From the IMG/VR virus record IMGVR_UViG_3300042691_015169, positions 1 through 26,445 of that record: 26,445 nt of DNA; one strand, 5' to 3'. Every line of letters begins with the position of its first letter. Position 1 is the first letter of the stretch. The DNA comes from a virus. The translations under genes and the position numbers were made by a program. Shown one piece after another: positions 1 to 6,483 of the stretch. The notes under the pieces are model-generated. The model searched no databases. It had not been told where the DNA came from and worked only from the letters and a program-made list of their open reading frames with translations.

Positions 1-2
1 CG

Positions 3-110
3 GCGCCCGCCGCTGCTCCTGCACCTGCACCTGCTCCGGCGCCCGCCGCTGCTCCTGCACCTGCACCTGCTCCGGCACCCGCCGCTGCTCCAGTTGCAGA
101 GGCGCCTGTA
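3..110 (+). repeat. 36-bp tandem repeat encoding Ala/Pro 12-mer
   Basis: Two identical 36-base units (3-38, 39-74) are followed by a third that starts the same way and then diverges. The period is a whole number of codons, so copy-number change would keep the reading frame. The array may continue to the left of the window. Confidence 0.8.
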
Positions 111-158
111 GCCGAAGCTGCTCCGGCACCAGCCGCTCCGCCGGCTGCGCCTTTCTGA
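3..158 (+). CDS. C-terminal end of an Ala/Pro-rich repeat protein (partial)
   Basis: The reading frame is open from the left edge to a TGA at 156-158, so only the last 51 residues are visible. They are almost entirely Ala and Pro, in a 12-residue unit (APAAAPAPAPAP). The matching 36-bp DNA unit is present as two exact copies (3-38 and 39-74) and a third, diverged copy. A few Val and Glu residues appear before the end (PVAEAPVAEA). Such tails are usually extended, flexible linkers or surface-exposed C-termini. The body of the protein lies outside the window, so no function can be given. The repeat could equally be a fast-changing, low-complexity tail. The frame is convincing because every codon fits the Ala/Pro pattern up to the stop. 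Confidence 0.75.
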   Translation, partial: APAAAPAPAPAPAPAAAPAPAPAPAPAAAPVAEAPVAEAAPAPAAPPAAPF

Positions 159-186
159 TCTAACAAAATCAGAATCACGCCGACGT

Positions 187-234
187 TCGGTGCGCCAGCG
201 CTATGCCTTTTAGTGTATAGTTCTGGCGCACCGA
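187..234. terminator. 12-bp perfect inverted repeat between genes
   Basis: Bases 187-198 (TCGGTGCGCCAG) are the exact reverse complement of 223-234, and a further 4-bp pair (CTAT 201-204 with ATAG 217-220) lies inside the loop. It falls in the 98-base gap between the Ala/Pro gene and the next + gene. There is no T-run on either side. It could be an actinobacterial-type terminator without a U-tail, a 5'-leader hairpin of the gene at 257, or an operator, because the loop holds a copy of the intergenic ACTATA motif (reverse orientation, 212-221). Confidence 0.45.
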
Positions 235-256
235 CGCTTACTACGAAAGACTTGAC

Positions 257-1459
257 ATGCGCATTTTAATGACCGGGTTTACAGCTCTTCAAATTAACAC
301 TGAAAGACGCACTATTCAAAAAATTGACGTCCCTGCTTCAATTGCAAAAGCATTGGGAGAACGCGGCCACCAAGTTGACTGGCGACGAGTCACCCCAGGA
401 GAAGACCTCTCGCAGTACGACGTAATTTGGGTAAACTTAGCTCCTCTCAATTCTCTAAACGGGCGACAGGGTGCAATGGGAGCGCTGTACGCGCTAAGCT
501 CAGGAATACCGGCAGTTGGTTTTTTTGACGACTGGCAGTTTAGCTCTGTGTTCAACGCTTGTCGCGCGTTGAAGAATCATCCAGAGCTTTTGTATAAGTA
601 TCTCTTGACTGGCCCTCGTGGAGACGAACCAGCGACGTACTTTAGTCTTGCAGACGCGGAGGCTGCAGTCGAGCGAGTCAGAGCCGTCAACCCAGACGAA
701 GCAGACAAGTGCGCGATTGGAAGATACTTCTTTCACGATACGGACGAAAACATTAAGATCTACGAGAAGCAGCTCGTTGCCACTGCTGAAACAATGCTAG
801 ATGAGCGCTGGTCAAGAGGACTAGTCGCTGCCTGCCCCATGTACTCATTTGGAGATCGCTCGCTTGTGCGCAAGCGTATGCCAAAATCAATGAGTGGTAT
901 TGAGGCGCTTGATCCGAGCGCGACGATCTACGACATTCTCGCAACCTCTGAGCCAAAAGATGCAACTCTAAAAGAGCGCAAGTGGGTGCTTGGCGCACTG
1001 ATGCCGCACGACACCTGGCTTGAAAAGAAAAAGCCGGAGTGGCCAGTTGAGATTGTTGGTAGCAGGAAGCTAATTAAGAAGTTCGGCGGACAGCGTCTTG
1101 ACAGTGAAGCAGACGTTCTCGCGTTCTACAATGATTACTGGGGCATTCTTTCACCTCCGTATCCTCACGCGGGCTCTGGATGGTGGAGGAGCCGGTTTAT
1201 GTATGCGGCACGCGTCGGTTCCATTCTTGTAGCTGACAAAGGTGAAGGCGCGCCGCTAGGAGACGCGTACAAGCTAACGATTAAGCAAGTCGAGTCAATG
1301 TCAGATGCGGAGCTCGCTGCTGCTGCTGCCGCGCAAGGAGACGCTCTTCGCCCTCACATGCCAGCGTACGAGTCGTTCGTTGAGCATTGCGAGCGCATAG
1401 TTACTCGAGCGCTTGCAGAGGACTCTGGTCTAAAGATCAATCCAGACGGTTCTAGGTAG
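257..1459 (+). CDS. Putative GT-B glycosyltransferase, possibly DNA-modifying (paralogue A)
   Basis: A 400-residue protein. It starts with a beta-strand and loop (MRILMTGF), followed by a helix and the phrase GHQVDW, as in the N-terminal Rossmann half of GT-B enzymes. A strand near residue 55 (YDVIWVNLAPLN) and a later FFDDWQF recall the order of elements in T4 DNA beta-glucosyltransferase; this comparison is from memory and is weak. The C-terminal half (WPVEIVGS, then SPPYPHAGSGWWRSRF and GSILVAD) looks like a nucleotide-sugar-binding domain. The next gene is a diverged tandem copy two bases downstream. A cytosine methyltransferase and a nucleotide pyrophosphohydrolase follow in the same run, so glycosylation of modified DNA is a reasonable but unproven role; cell-surface or protein glycosylation is the alternative. 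The ribosome site is weak (GAAAG about 8 bases before ATG). Confidence 0.6.
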   Translation: MRILMTGFTALQINTERRTIQKIDVPASIAKALGERGHQVDWRRVTPGEDLSQYDVIWVNLAPLNSLNGRQGAMGALYALSSGIPAVGFFDDWQFSSVFNACRALKNHPELLYKYLLTGPRGDEPATYFSLADAEAAVERVRAVNPDEADKCAIGRYFFHDTDENIKIYEKQLVATAETMLDERWSRGLVAACPMYSFGDRSLVRKRMPKSMSGIEALDPSATIYDILATSEPKDATLKERKWVLGALMPHDTWLEKKKPEWPVEIVGSRKLIKKFGGQRLDSEADVLAFYNDYWGILSPPYPHAGSGWWRSRFMYAARVGSILVADKGEGAPLGDAYKLTIKQVESMSDAELAAAAAAQGDALRPHMPAYESFVEHCERIVTRALAEDSGLKINPDGSR

Positions 1460-1461
1460 CA

Positions 1462-2475
1462 GTGGCCAAAGTTCTAGTAACGGGGATGACTTCTCCTCAA
1501 TCGTCTAAAAAGCTCAACGCCAAATCGCTTTCTTTTGCGGGTGCAGCTTCTCAGATCTTAGAAAAGAGCGGGCACCGCGTTGAGTGGGGAGCTCCTAACG
1601 TCAACTTTTTAAGAAAAGACTATGACAAGTACGACGCTTTTCTTGTTGGCATAGCCCCAGCGCTAAGCGTTACAGCTAATAGAGCCTACGGAGTCTTGAG
1701 CTTTATTGACGCGTTTCGTGAAGATGAACGCCTCAAGTTCTTTATTGACTCGCCTAACATTTCTTCGATAGCGGCAAACCTTAGAGCTATTGACAAAGAT
1801 AAGACAAGGCTGTTTACGACTTTTTACGCGTTGAGAAAAGAGTACGAGGCGGTCATTATCAACATGAAGGTGAAGAACGCTGTTCTTTCAGCCGTCGAGT
1901 TCCTGAACTCAGAAGAGTGGCCTTCTACGATAATTCCGGTGACACCGTGGTCGTCAGCAGAGAGCTTTTCTTCCGCGCTTAGCGAGAATGCGGCTAAGTC
2001 CGTTTCTACTATCTGCGTAGATTCTTTTTTCATAGAACCCTCGCTTAGACTTTTCCACGGGGACCGGTCAAGAACGTGGCTGCTAAACACAGACAAAACA
2101 AAATGGATTGAGTCAACGCTTCACTCGCTTACTCTGCCGCACTCGTCAATGAAGAAGAAGCGGTCAGACGACGACGAGTCTGTTTTCAAAAGAATGCAAT
2201 CTTCATTTGGAGCTTTAATTAGCCCAGAAGATAACGGATCAATCTCATGGAGTCATCGATGGGCGCAAGCATTGAACGCTGGCGCTCCAGTTGCAAGCGA
2301 TTGGAAGATCACGTCGAGCATTGGCCCAGCATGGTCTCACTTAGCGGCTGGCATCGAAGAAATGTCGGAGATTGACAGATACGAACTTTCAGTGCTACAG
2401 CGCCAAGAATACACTTCATCAATCCCTTCTCAAGACACAGTGACAGATACATTGCAAAGAATCATAGGAGTATGA
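1462..2475 (+). CDS. Putative glycosyltransferase-like protein (paralogue B)
   Basis: 337 residues from a GTG start two bases after the previous stop; AGGTAG just upstream is a usable ribosome site. It lines up with the preceding protein throughout. LVTGMTS matches LMTGFTA, GHRVEW matches GHQVDW, YDAFLVGIAP matches YDVIWVNLAP, and the C-terminal SWSHRWAQALNAGAPVASD matches the WWRSRFMYAARVGSILVAD region. It is about 60 residues shorter and lacks several aromatic and charged residues of paralogue A. It may therefore have a different acceptor or be a non-catalytic partner. No family can be named with confidence. Its stop lies only one base before the ATG of the MazG-like gene, which points to one transcript. 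Confidence 0.55.
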   Translation: MAKVLVTGMTSPQSSKKLNAKSLSFAGAASQILEKSGHRVEWGAPNVNFLRKDYDKYDAFLVGIAPALSVTANRAYGVLSFIDAFREDERLKFFIDSPNISSIAANLRAIDKDKTRLFTTFYALRKEYEAVIINMKVKNAVLSAVEFLNSEEWPSTIIPVTPWSSAESFSSALSENAAKSVSTICVDSFFIEPSLRLFHGDRSRTWLLNTDKTKWIESTLHSLTLPHSSMKKKRSDDDESVFKRMQSSFGALISPEDNGSISWSHRWAQALNAGAPVASDWKITSSIGPAWSHLAAGIEEMSEIDRYELSVLQRQEYTSSIPSQDTVTDTLQRIIGV

Positions 2476-2476
2476 A

Positions 2477-2938
2477 ATGAAAATACTGTTCAATGAATGG
2501 TTAAAAAAGACACGCCAGCTTCAAGACCAAGTGTACAATGTCAACTATGAGCTATTGCACGGTGAAGACGCAGATAGCCTCAACTATCTCATCGAGTACA
2601 TCCGTTGGAACATGCTTGCAATTGACGATGAGCTCGCCGAAGTGCGCAAGGCAATTTCGTGGAAGCCGTGGCAACATGACGACCCGTACGCAGATCGCAA
2701 GGAGATCGTCAAAGAGTGCGTAGATGTCTTGCACTTTGTTGCAAACATACTCTGCGCAGCTGGAGCAACAGATGAAGAACTTGATGAAGAATATCTTGCA
2801 AAAATGCAAAAGAATGCTGACAGGCAAAAGAACGGCTACAAGGTTCTCGACGCGGGAGTCAAGTGCACCACTTGTTTTAGGGCGCTGGATGACTACGACA
2901 CCAGCAGCTGTAATACAGCCGAATGCCCCCATAAGTGA
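2477..2938 (+). CDS. MazG/dUTPase-like nucleotide pyrophosphohydrolase with Cys-rich tail
   Basis: 153 residues, with a strong ribosome site (AGGAG at 2466-2470, six bases before ATG). The helical core carries the all-alpha NTP pyrophosphohydrolase signature: DDELAEV at residues 50-56, then E80-C-V-D83 followed by VLHF, and a downstream YLAKMQKNADRQKNGY block typical of dimeric dUTPase/MazG-like phage enzymes. These hydrolyse (d)NTPs to monophosphates using Mg2+, for example to remove unwanted nucleotides before viral replication. An extra tail after residue 125 has C130xxC133, C145 and C150, which could bind zinc. Location in a cluster with a DNA methyltransferase fits nucleotide-pool or DNA-modification work. 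The exact substrate (dUTP, dCTP or other) cannot be read from sequence. Confidence 0.75.
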   Translation: MKILFNEWLKKTRQLQDQVYNVNYELLHGEDADSLNYLIEYIRWNMLAIDDELAEVRKAISWKPWQHDDPYADRKEIVKECVDVLHFVANILCAAGATDEELDEEYLAKMQKNADRQKNGYKVLDAGVKCTTCFRALDDYDTSSCNTAECPHK

Positions 2939-2939
2939 A

Positions 2940-3167
2940 TTGTGGGTACAAGTGCACACTGGAAACATTAAAGTAGGCGACGTTGTTCGTGTTAAGAACA
3001 ATGCATACTCTGGCTCGACTGGCTCGATACACAACGGCAGACTATGCGAAGTGGTTGAAATCTGTAACGGAGATGTCATCGTCAAATCAATTGACAACGC
3101 GCTGCCAGAATTAACTGCTACTCATCACCCGTCGTACAACTTAGAAAAATTGGTATCACTACTATGA
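2940..3167 (+). CDS. Small KOW/SH3-like protein, function unknown
   Basis: About 75 residues. The open frame extends upstream to 2724, but that part lies inside the MazG-like gene and reads as low-quality sequence. The real start is most likely TTG at 2940 (one base after the previous stop) or GTG at 2952. The core (IKVGDVVRVKNNAYSGSTGS, then LCEVVEICNGDVIVKSID) has the alternating hydrophobic strands and G-D-x-V-x-V opening of a small KOW/SH3 beta-barrel, a fold that often binds nucleic acid or protein. The last four bases overlap the next gene (ATGA), supporting translation here. No specific role can be assigned. Confidence 0.6.
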   Translation: MWVQVHTGNIKVGDVVRVKNNAYSGSTGSIHNGRLCEVVEICNGDVIVKSIDNALPELTATHHPSYNLEKLVSLL

Positions 3168-3370
3168 GAATACTCGCAAAGATTGAAGTATTTGGTGACT
3201 CTATCGATAGCATCATGTCAGCGGCTCGTGCCGAGTGGCGCAAGCTTTCTGCCAATGAGCATGCAGAACTCCCTGAAGGGTCAGAAATAAACATACAGGC
3301 TAAAACAGACGGCGTCACTACTGACTACGACACGTACGTAGGCACCCTGTTTATCAGAGTAAGCAAGTGA
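3164..3370 (+). CDS. Small phage protein of unknown function
   Basis: 68 residues, starting at ATG in a 4-base ATGA overlap with the previous gene and ending in a GTGA overlap with the next, so it is translationally coupled on both sides. The order is strand (MRILAKIEVFG), helix (SIDSIMSAARAEWRKL), acidic loop, strand (SEINIQAKT) and strand (TLFIRVSK), a plausible compact alpha/beta fold. No catalytic motif, membrane segment or metal site is seen. The coupling is the main evidence that it is a real gene. Confidence 0.65.
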   Translation: MRILAKIEVFGDSIDSIMSAARAEWRKLSANEHAELPEGSEINIQAKTDGVTTDYDTYVGTLFIRVSK

Positions 3371-3693
3371 AGACGCCTGCTCAACGCCAAGATGGCCGCG
3401 CGCGTTGCCTAAAAGAAGCTGCTGACATTATCTCCGGTCAAAGAGACGAGCAGTACGGGACACCTCAAGACAACTTCAAAAGAATAGCTAAGATTTGGTC
3501 AGCTATTCTGCCAATAGAAATCACTGAAGAAGACGTCGCGATGATGATGATCGGCGTGAAGATGGCAAGGTATGCGAACAAGCAATTTGGTTTTCAAGCC
3601 GACACGTGGGTCGACGTTGCTGGGTACGCAGCATGCGGCTACGAAGTTGGCGAAAATGCATCCGCTACTGCGGCCTCGCGTGATACGGTCTAA
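3367..3693 (+). CDS. DUF6378-like protein
   Basis: 108 residues from a GTG start overlapping the previous stop by four bases. It shows the pattern I associate with the phage family DUF6378: an N-terminal helix (CLKEAADIISGQRDEQYG), then DNFKRIAKIWSAIL, then EEDVAMMMIGVKMARY and a C-terminal WVDVAGYAACGYE. The conserved acidic and polar helix positions resemble other small all-alpha nucleotide-related proteins, but the biochemical activity of the family is not known to me. Its place between a pyrophosphohydrolase and a DNA methyltransferase hints at nucleotide or DNA metabolism. Confidence 0.65.
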   Translation: MKTPAQRQDGRARCLKEAADIISGQRDEQYGTPQDNFKRIAKIWSAILPIEITEEDVAMMMIGVKMARYANKQFGFQADTWVDVAGYAACGYEVGENASATAASRDTV

Positions 3694-3719
3694 ATCTGCA
3701 ATACTGACTAGGTAGGTTA

Positions 3720-4970
3720 ATGCAAATGAGTAAGCCAACTTTTATCGACTGCAACGGGCTAGCCGGCTTTATGAGCTACGGGTTCGTAAACGCGGGGATG
3801 GAAATGACTCTTAGAACTGGGACTCTTAACTTTGGTAACCCAGTCGCCGAGCTAAATCGCCATCATCTCGGTCATCAGTGGGCGTCATTTTTCTCGAACG
3901 TAGAAGAAGAATGGCCAACGCAAGATGCTGACGTTGTTATGGGGTGCCCGCCATGCTCCGGGTGGTCGACTTGGTCTGGCCCAGCAAACCGCGGCCCAGA
4001 CGCAGCAGCACATGAGCACACTCGCGCGTTCATGCGCTACGCCGCGAAGGTAAAGCCTCGCATGATTGTCTTTGAATGCGTACAGCAGGCGTACACGCAA
4101 GGTCGCGACGTAATGGTCAAATACCGCGACATGGTAGAAGAACTCTCTGGTAAGAAATATGACCTGTACCACGTCAAGATGAACAACCTACAGGTTGGTG
4201 GATTTTCCTATCGTCCAAGATACTTCTGGACAGCAGTAGAATCGGGAATGCCATTCGGCGCGCAAGCGACTGCGCCTGAAGAAATGCCAACAATGATGGA
4301 TGTCATCGGTGACCTCGAGCACTGCGATCTCACTTGGGACAGGCAGAAGTACAGTGGAAAGCCGTCTAAGTTCGTCGAGCGTCTTAGAAACAAAGACGGT
4401 CTCGTCGATGGCCACATGAACAAGCAGCAGATTGGTACTACTCGAATTAACGAGATCTTTGACATTCTTGGAGCAGACGGTTGGCCAGCCAGAACAGAAA
4501 TTGCTGAAGCATTGAAAATGGCTGTCGACAAGAACGGTGGAAAATTCCCACAGAATTGGCAGTCACTCGAGAAAAAGATCATCGACAACGACTGGTACAT
4601 GGGCTTCTCCGTCCCGAGCAGATGGGATGGCAAGTCATGGTGCAACGTACTGACTGGCGCTGCGCTTGATCTTGTCATTCACCCTACTCAGCCTAGACTA
4701 ATCACGCACAGAGAAGCCGCGAGAATCCAAGGTCTCCCAGACAACTGGGAATTTGCAGATGCAAAAGGGTACTCAGCACTTAGTGCGACGTGGGGCAAGG
4801 CAGTCTCTGCTCAGGCGGGGACGTGGATCGGGGAGGCGGTTGCAGCTGCCCTTGATGGCCAGCCAAACGGCCCTCAAGGTGACCTCATCGGTGACAGAGA
4901 GTGGCTAGTAAACACAGACAAGGGTTTCAGTAGGCAGTTTGCCAGAAAAAATTGGTACGCTGATAAGTGA
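3720..4970 (+). CDS. Cytosine-C5 DNA methyltransferase
   Basis: 416 residues; ATG preceded by TAGGTAGG, with a second ATG two codons in. The C5-methyltransferase motifs occur in order: a degenerate SAM-binding motif I (FIDCNGLAGFMSYGF, 8-22), the catalytic loop GCPPCSGWS (75-83, nucleophile C79), the motif VI glutamate in FEC (E119), motif VIII arginines in YRPRYF (R165, R167), a target-recognition stretch, then THREAARIQGLPDNW (329-343) and a motif X-like WGKAVS (358-363). Such enzymes transfer a methyl group from SAM to cytosine C5 in a defined DNA sequence. No restriction endonuclease is adjacent, so it is probably a viral self-protection enzyme, or the first step of a larger base modification given the glycosyltransferase-like neighbours. 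Asn is replaced by Lys in the usual GNAV motif. Confidence 0.88.
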   Translation: MQMSKPTFIDCNGLAGFMSYGFVNAGMEMTLRTGTLNFGNPVAELNRHHLGHQWASFFSNVEEEWPTQDADVVMGCPPCSGWSTWSGPANRGPDAAAHEHTRAFMRYAAKVKPRMIVFECVQQAYTQGRDVMVKYRDMVEELSGKKYDLYHVKMNNLQVGGFSYRPRYFWTAVESGMPFGAQATAPEEMPTMMDVIGDLEHCDLTWDRQKYSGKPSKFVERLRNKDGLVDGHMNKQQIGTTRINEIFDILGADGWPARTEIAEALKMAVDKNGGKFPQNWQSLEKKIIDNDWYMGFSVPSRWDGKSWCNVLTGAALDLVIHPTQPRLITHREAARIQGLPDNWEFADAKGYSALSATWGKAVSAQAGTWIGEAVAAALDGQPNGPQGDLIGDREWLVNTDKGFSRQFARKNWYADK

Positions 4971-4973
4971 CAG

Positions 4974-5004
4974 TTGCAGTTTTTGCTTAGTCCGATGATA
5001 TAAT
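4974..5004 (+). promoter_or_regulatory. Candidate promoter with perfect extended -10 box
   Basis: TATAAT at 4999-5004 is preceded by TGA, giving an extended -10 (TGnTATAAT). A TTGCAG at 4974-4979 is a possible -35, but with a long 19-base spacer. Transcription would begin near 5011, about 20 bases before the ATG of the pyrimidine-dimer glycosylase-like gene. This separates that gene from the methyltransferase operon. Confidence 0.6.
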
Positions 5005-5031
5005 GTCTGCAAAGACACAGGACGGTAGACA

Positions 5032-5544
5032 ATGCAATCATTTCTTACAAACACGCAGTCGTTTGAGCTTACGGCTCAGCACCTCGACAATAAGCGCCTT
5101 CACAAGCAGACGCTCGAGGCTTGGCAGTGTCTGCTTACAATGTGCGAACTTGACCCAGACGGCAACGACCGCAAGCCAAAAGGCTGGTCAAGCCACCCAG
5201 TAGTCAAGATGTGGCGAGGCCACGAGACATTGCTTGTCTCCTACATTTCTGCCACCTACTTTGAGTGGCGTAGCCGTGGCTATAAGTCCAGCCTTCTTGA
5301 GAAGACGTACCGCACCTACGACCGCGCAGTCGAGCTAGGCCGTATTTCTAACGAGCTTACTCTGCCGTCGTGGATGACAGATCTCGAGTACTTTGAGAAC
5401 CTTTGCTCAACTCATCGTACAGCGCTACTGTGTAAGAACTACGACTGGTACAAGCAATTCGGCTGGGCAGAAGACGCTGGCTTTCAGCCGCCAACCTATG
5501 AGTATCTGTGGCCGCACCAGGACGGATACGTAGTCGCCGCGTAG
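5032..5544 (+). CDS. Pyrimidine-dimer DNA glycosylase-like protein
   Basis: 170 residues. It has hallmarks of a phage/actinobacterial family related to T4 endonuclease V and annotated as pyrimidine-dimer DNA glycosylase. These are HLDNKRLHKQ (about 17-26), SHPVVKMWRGHE (about 53-64), a THRTALLCKNYDWYKQFGW block near the C-terminus and a final YEYLWPHQDG. The family is thought to excise UV-damaged bases; T4 endonuclease V itself cleaves the glycosyl bond of cyclobutane dimers and nicks the strand. For a virus of sunlit water a UV-repair role would make sense, but the habitat is inferred. It has its own promoter, and a small hairpin follows the stop, so it may form a single-gene unit. Confidence 0.72.
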   Translation: MQSFLTNTQSFELTAQHLDNKRLHKQTLEAWQCLLTMCELDPDGNDRKPKGWSSHPVVKMWRGHETLLVSYISATYFEWRSRGYKSSLLEKTYRTYDRAVELGRISNELTLPSWMTDLEYFENLCSTHRTALLCKNYDWYKQFGWAEDAGFQPPTYEYLWPHQDGYVVAA

Positions 5545-5559
5545 GCCTCTATTAGAGGC
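5545..5559 (+). terminator. Short hairpin directly after stop codon
   Basis: GCCTCT (5545-5550) and AGAGGC (5554-5559) form a perfect 6-bp stem with a 3-base loop directly after the TAG of the glycosylase-like gene. No T-run follows, so it is a weak terminator candidate or an RNA-stabilising end. Confidence 0.4.
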
Positions 5560-5593
5560 ACCAGGAGCCGCTCCACTGAACTTAAAGCCGGGC

Positions 5594-5603
5594 ACTATAT
5601 ACT
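5594..5603. promoter_or_regulatory. Intergenic ACTATATACT motif
   Basis: An exact ACTATATACT sits in the 119-base gap before the gene at 5664. The same 10-mer recurs at 22312-22321, with near copies at 22331-22340, 25545-25554 and (reverse) 212-221. All are intergenic. It contains TATACT, a good -10 box in the + direction, and TATAGT on the other strand. Confidence 0.4.
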
Positions 5604-5663
5604 TGGCAATAAGTGTCTTAGAAGTCAACTGAGAGCATCTAAACAGTATAAGATTTCCTCATC

Positions 5664-6002
5664 ATGCGGGATCTTAGAACCGGCGAGTGCCTGTGGTCTG
5701 AATGGACAGGTGAAGGTCTTTATTCTATAGACGCTTCTCCTGTGTTCTTCACGGAGACACACGTTGATCTTGAAAACGAGATCGTGAAAAGAGCGCTGGC
5801 ATCTGCTTTGCAGAGAGACGGTTCCGCTGTATCGCTTGGCGACGGGTTTAAACTCGTAGAAAGAGCGCAGGTACTTCACGGATACGCTGGAGTAGTTGAT
5901 GGAGATATTGACTACTTCGTTTGTGATGAACTTGGAGAGACGCGCGAAGGTGACGAAGTTGACGAGGTTTTAGAAATAACCTGGGTCAGCTTCAATGTTT
6001 AG
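5664..6002 (+). CDS. Protein of unknown function, possibly leaderless
   Basis: 112 residues, rich in acidic residues and beta-strands (GEGLYSIDASPVFF, HGYAGVVDGDIDYFVCDE, VLEITWVSFNV). I do not recognise it. There is no purine-rich ribosome site before the ATG. A TATAAG hexamer at 5647-5652 would place a transcript start about 4-6 bases upstream of the ATG, which fits a leaderless mRNA of the kind common in actinobacteria. Its stop overlaps the ATG of the WhiB-like gene by eight bases, so the two are probably co-transcribed and this protein may share its regulatory setting. The coding call rests on the overlap and the absence of any better frame. Confidence 0.55.
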   Translation: MRDLRTGECLWSEWTGEGLYSIDASPVFFTETHVDLENEIVKRALASALQRDGSAVSLGDGFKLVERAQVLHGYAGVVDGDIDYFVCDELGETREGDEVDEVLEITWVSFNV

Positions 6003-6483
6003 ACTAAATGACATTGACTGGCACGAAAAAGCCGCGTGCAAAGACCCCAAGAACAAAAGATTTAAGCCGTTCTTCTTTTCAAGCGTAAGAAGCGAAGTGT
6101 ATGACGCTAAGAATCTATGCTTTACTTGCCCAGTAAGAAAAGAATGCTTACAGTGGGCGCTAGACAATAAGCAAATATGGGGAGTCTGGGGTGGAAGAGA
6201 TGAGGCAGAAATTAGAAGAGCTCTTTCTGTCTCTCACACTGGGCAAGAAATACGCCGACAGCGCTTTCCAAACTGCCCTTACTGCGGCGCGCGGCCAACT
6301 AAGCTTTTTGTAGAAACGCGCGACGATCCAGACGGTACGCGCTGGACTACAATGAAAGTTGTAATCTGTTCAGAATGTGACTTTGAGTGGAAGAGCAGAA
6401 CTAGCGCCAACGCGGTGACCGCGTATCACGCGTCAAAGAAAGCCAAAGAAGAAAAGCTAAAGTCTAAGAAGCCGTCTTCTTAG
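5995..6483 (+). CDS. WhiB-like iron-sulfur regulator with C-terminal zinc ribbon
   Basis: 162 residues. The N-terminal 75 residues match the WhiB family. Four cysteines that would hold a [4Fe-4S] cluster are C15, C42, C45 and C51 (within AACKD and LCFTCPVRKECLQWAL), followed by the GVWGG turn at 63-67 and a basic stretch. WhiB proteins bind the region-4 domain of the principal sigma factor and alter promoter choice; phage copies can shut off host genes. Unusually, a second domain follows, with C94-P-Y-C97 and C125-S-E-C128, a typical zinc-ribbon arrangement, and a Lys-rich tail. Classical WhiB proteins end soon after the turn motif. The ribbon may add DNA or RNA-polymerase contacts. The gene overlaps the preceding one by eight bases, and its 3' end overlaps a converging small gene. 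Confidence 0.85.
   Translation: MFRLNDIDWHEKAACKDPKNKRFKPFFFSSVRSEVYDAKNLCFTCPVRKECLQWALDNKQIWGVWGGRDEAEIRRALSVSHTGQEIRRQRFPNCPYCGARPTKLFVETRDDPDGTRWTTMKVVICSECDFEWKSRTSANAVTAYHASKKAKEEKLKSKKPSS

Noticed and set aside
2724-2939. Longer N-terminus for the gene ending at 3167
   Set aside because: The extension lies in a second frame of the MazG-like gene and has no recognisable protein character; the natural start is at or after 2940.
2552-3097. 181-codon - strand frame
   Set aside because: It covers two well-supported + genes with good coupling and has no domain or ribosome site of its own.
5003-5203. Separate small gene starting in the promoter region
   Set aside because: Its ATG lies inside the TATAAT box, and it is out of frame with the clear glycosylase-like gene.
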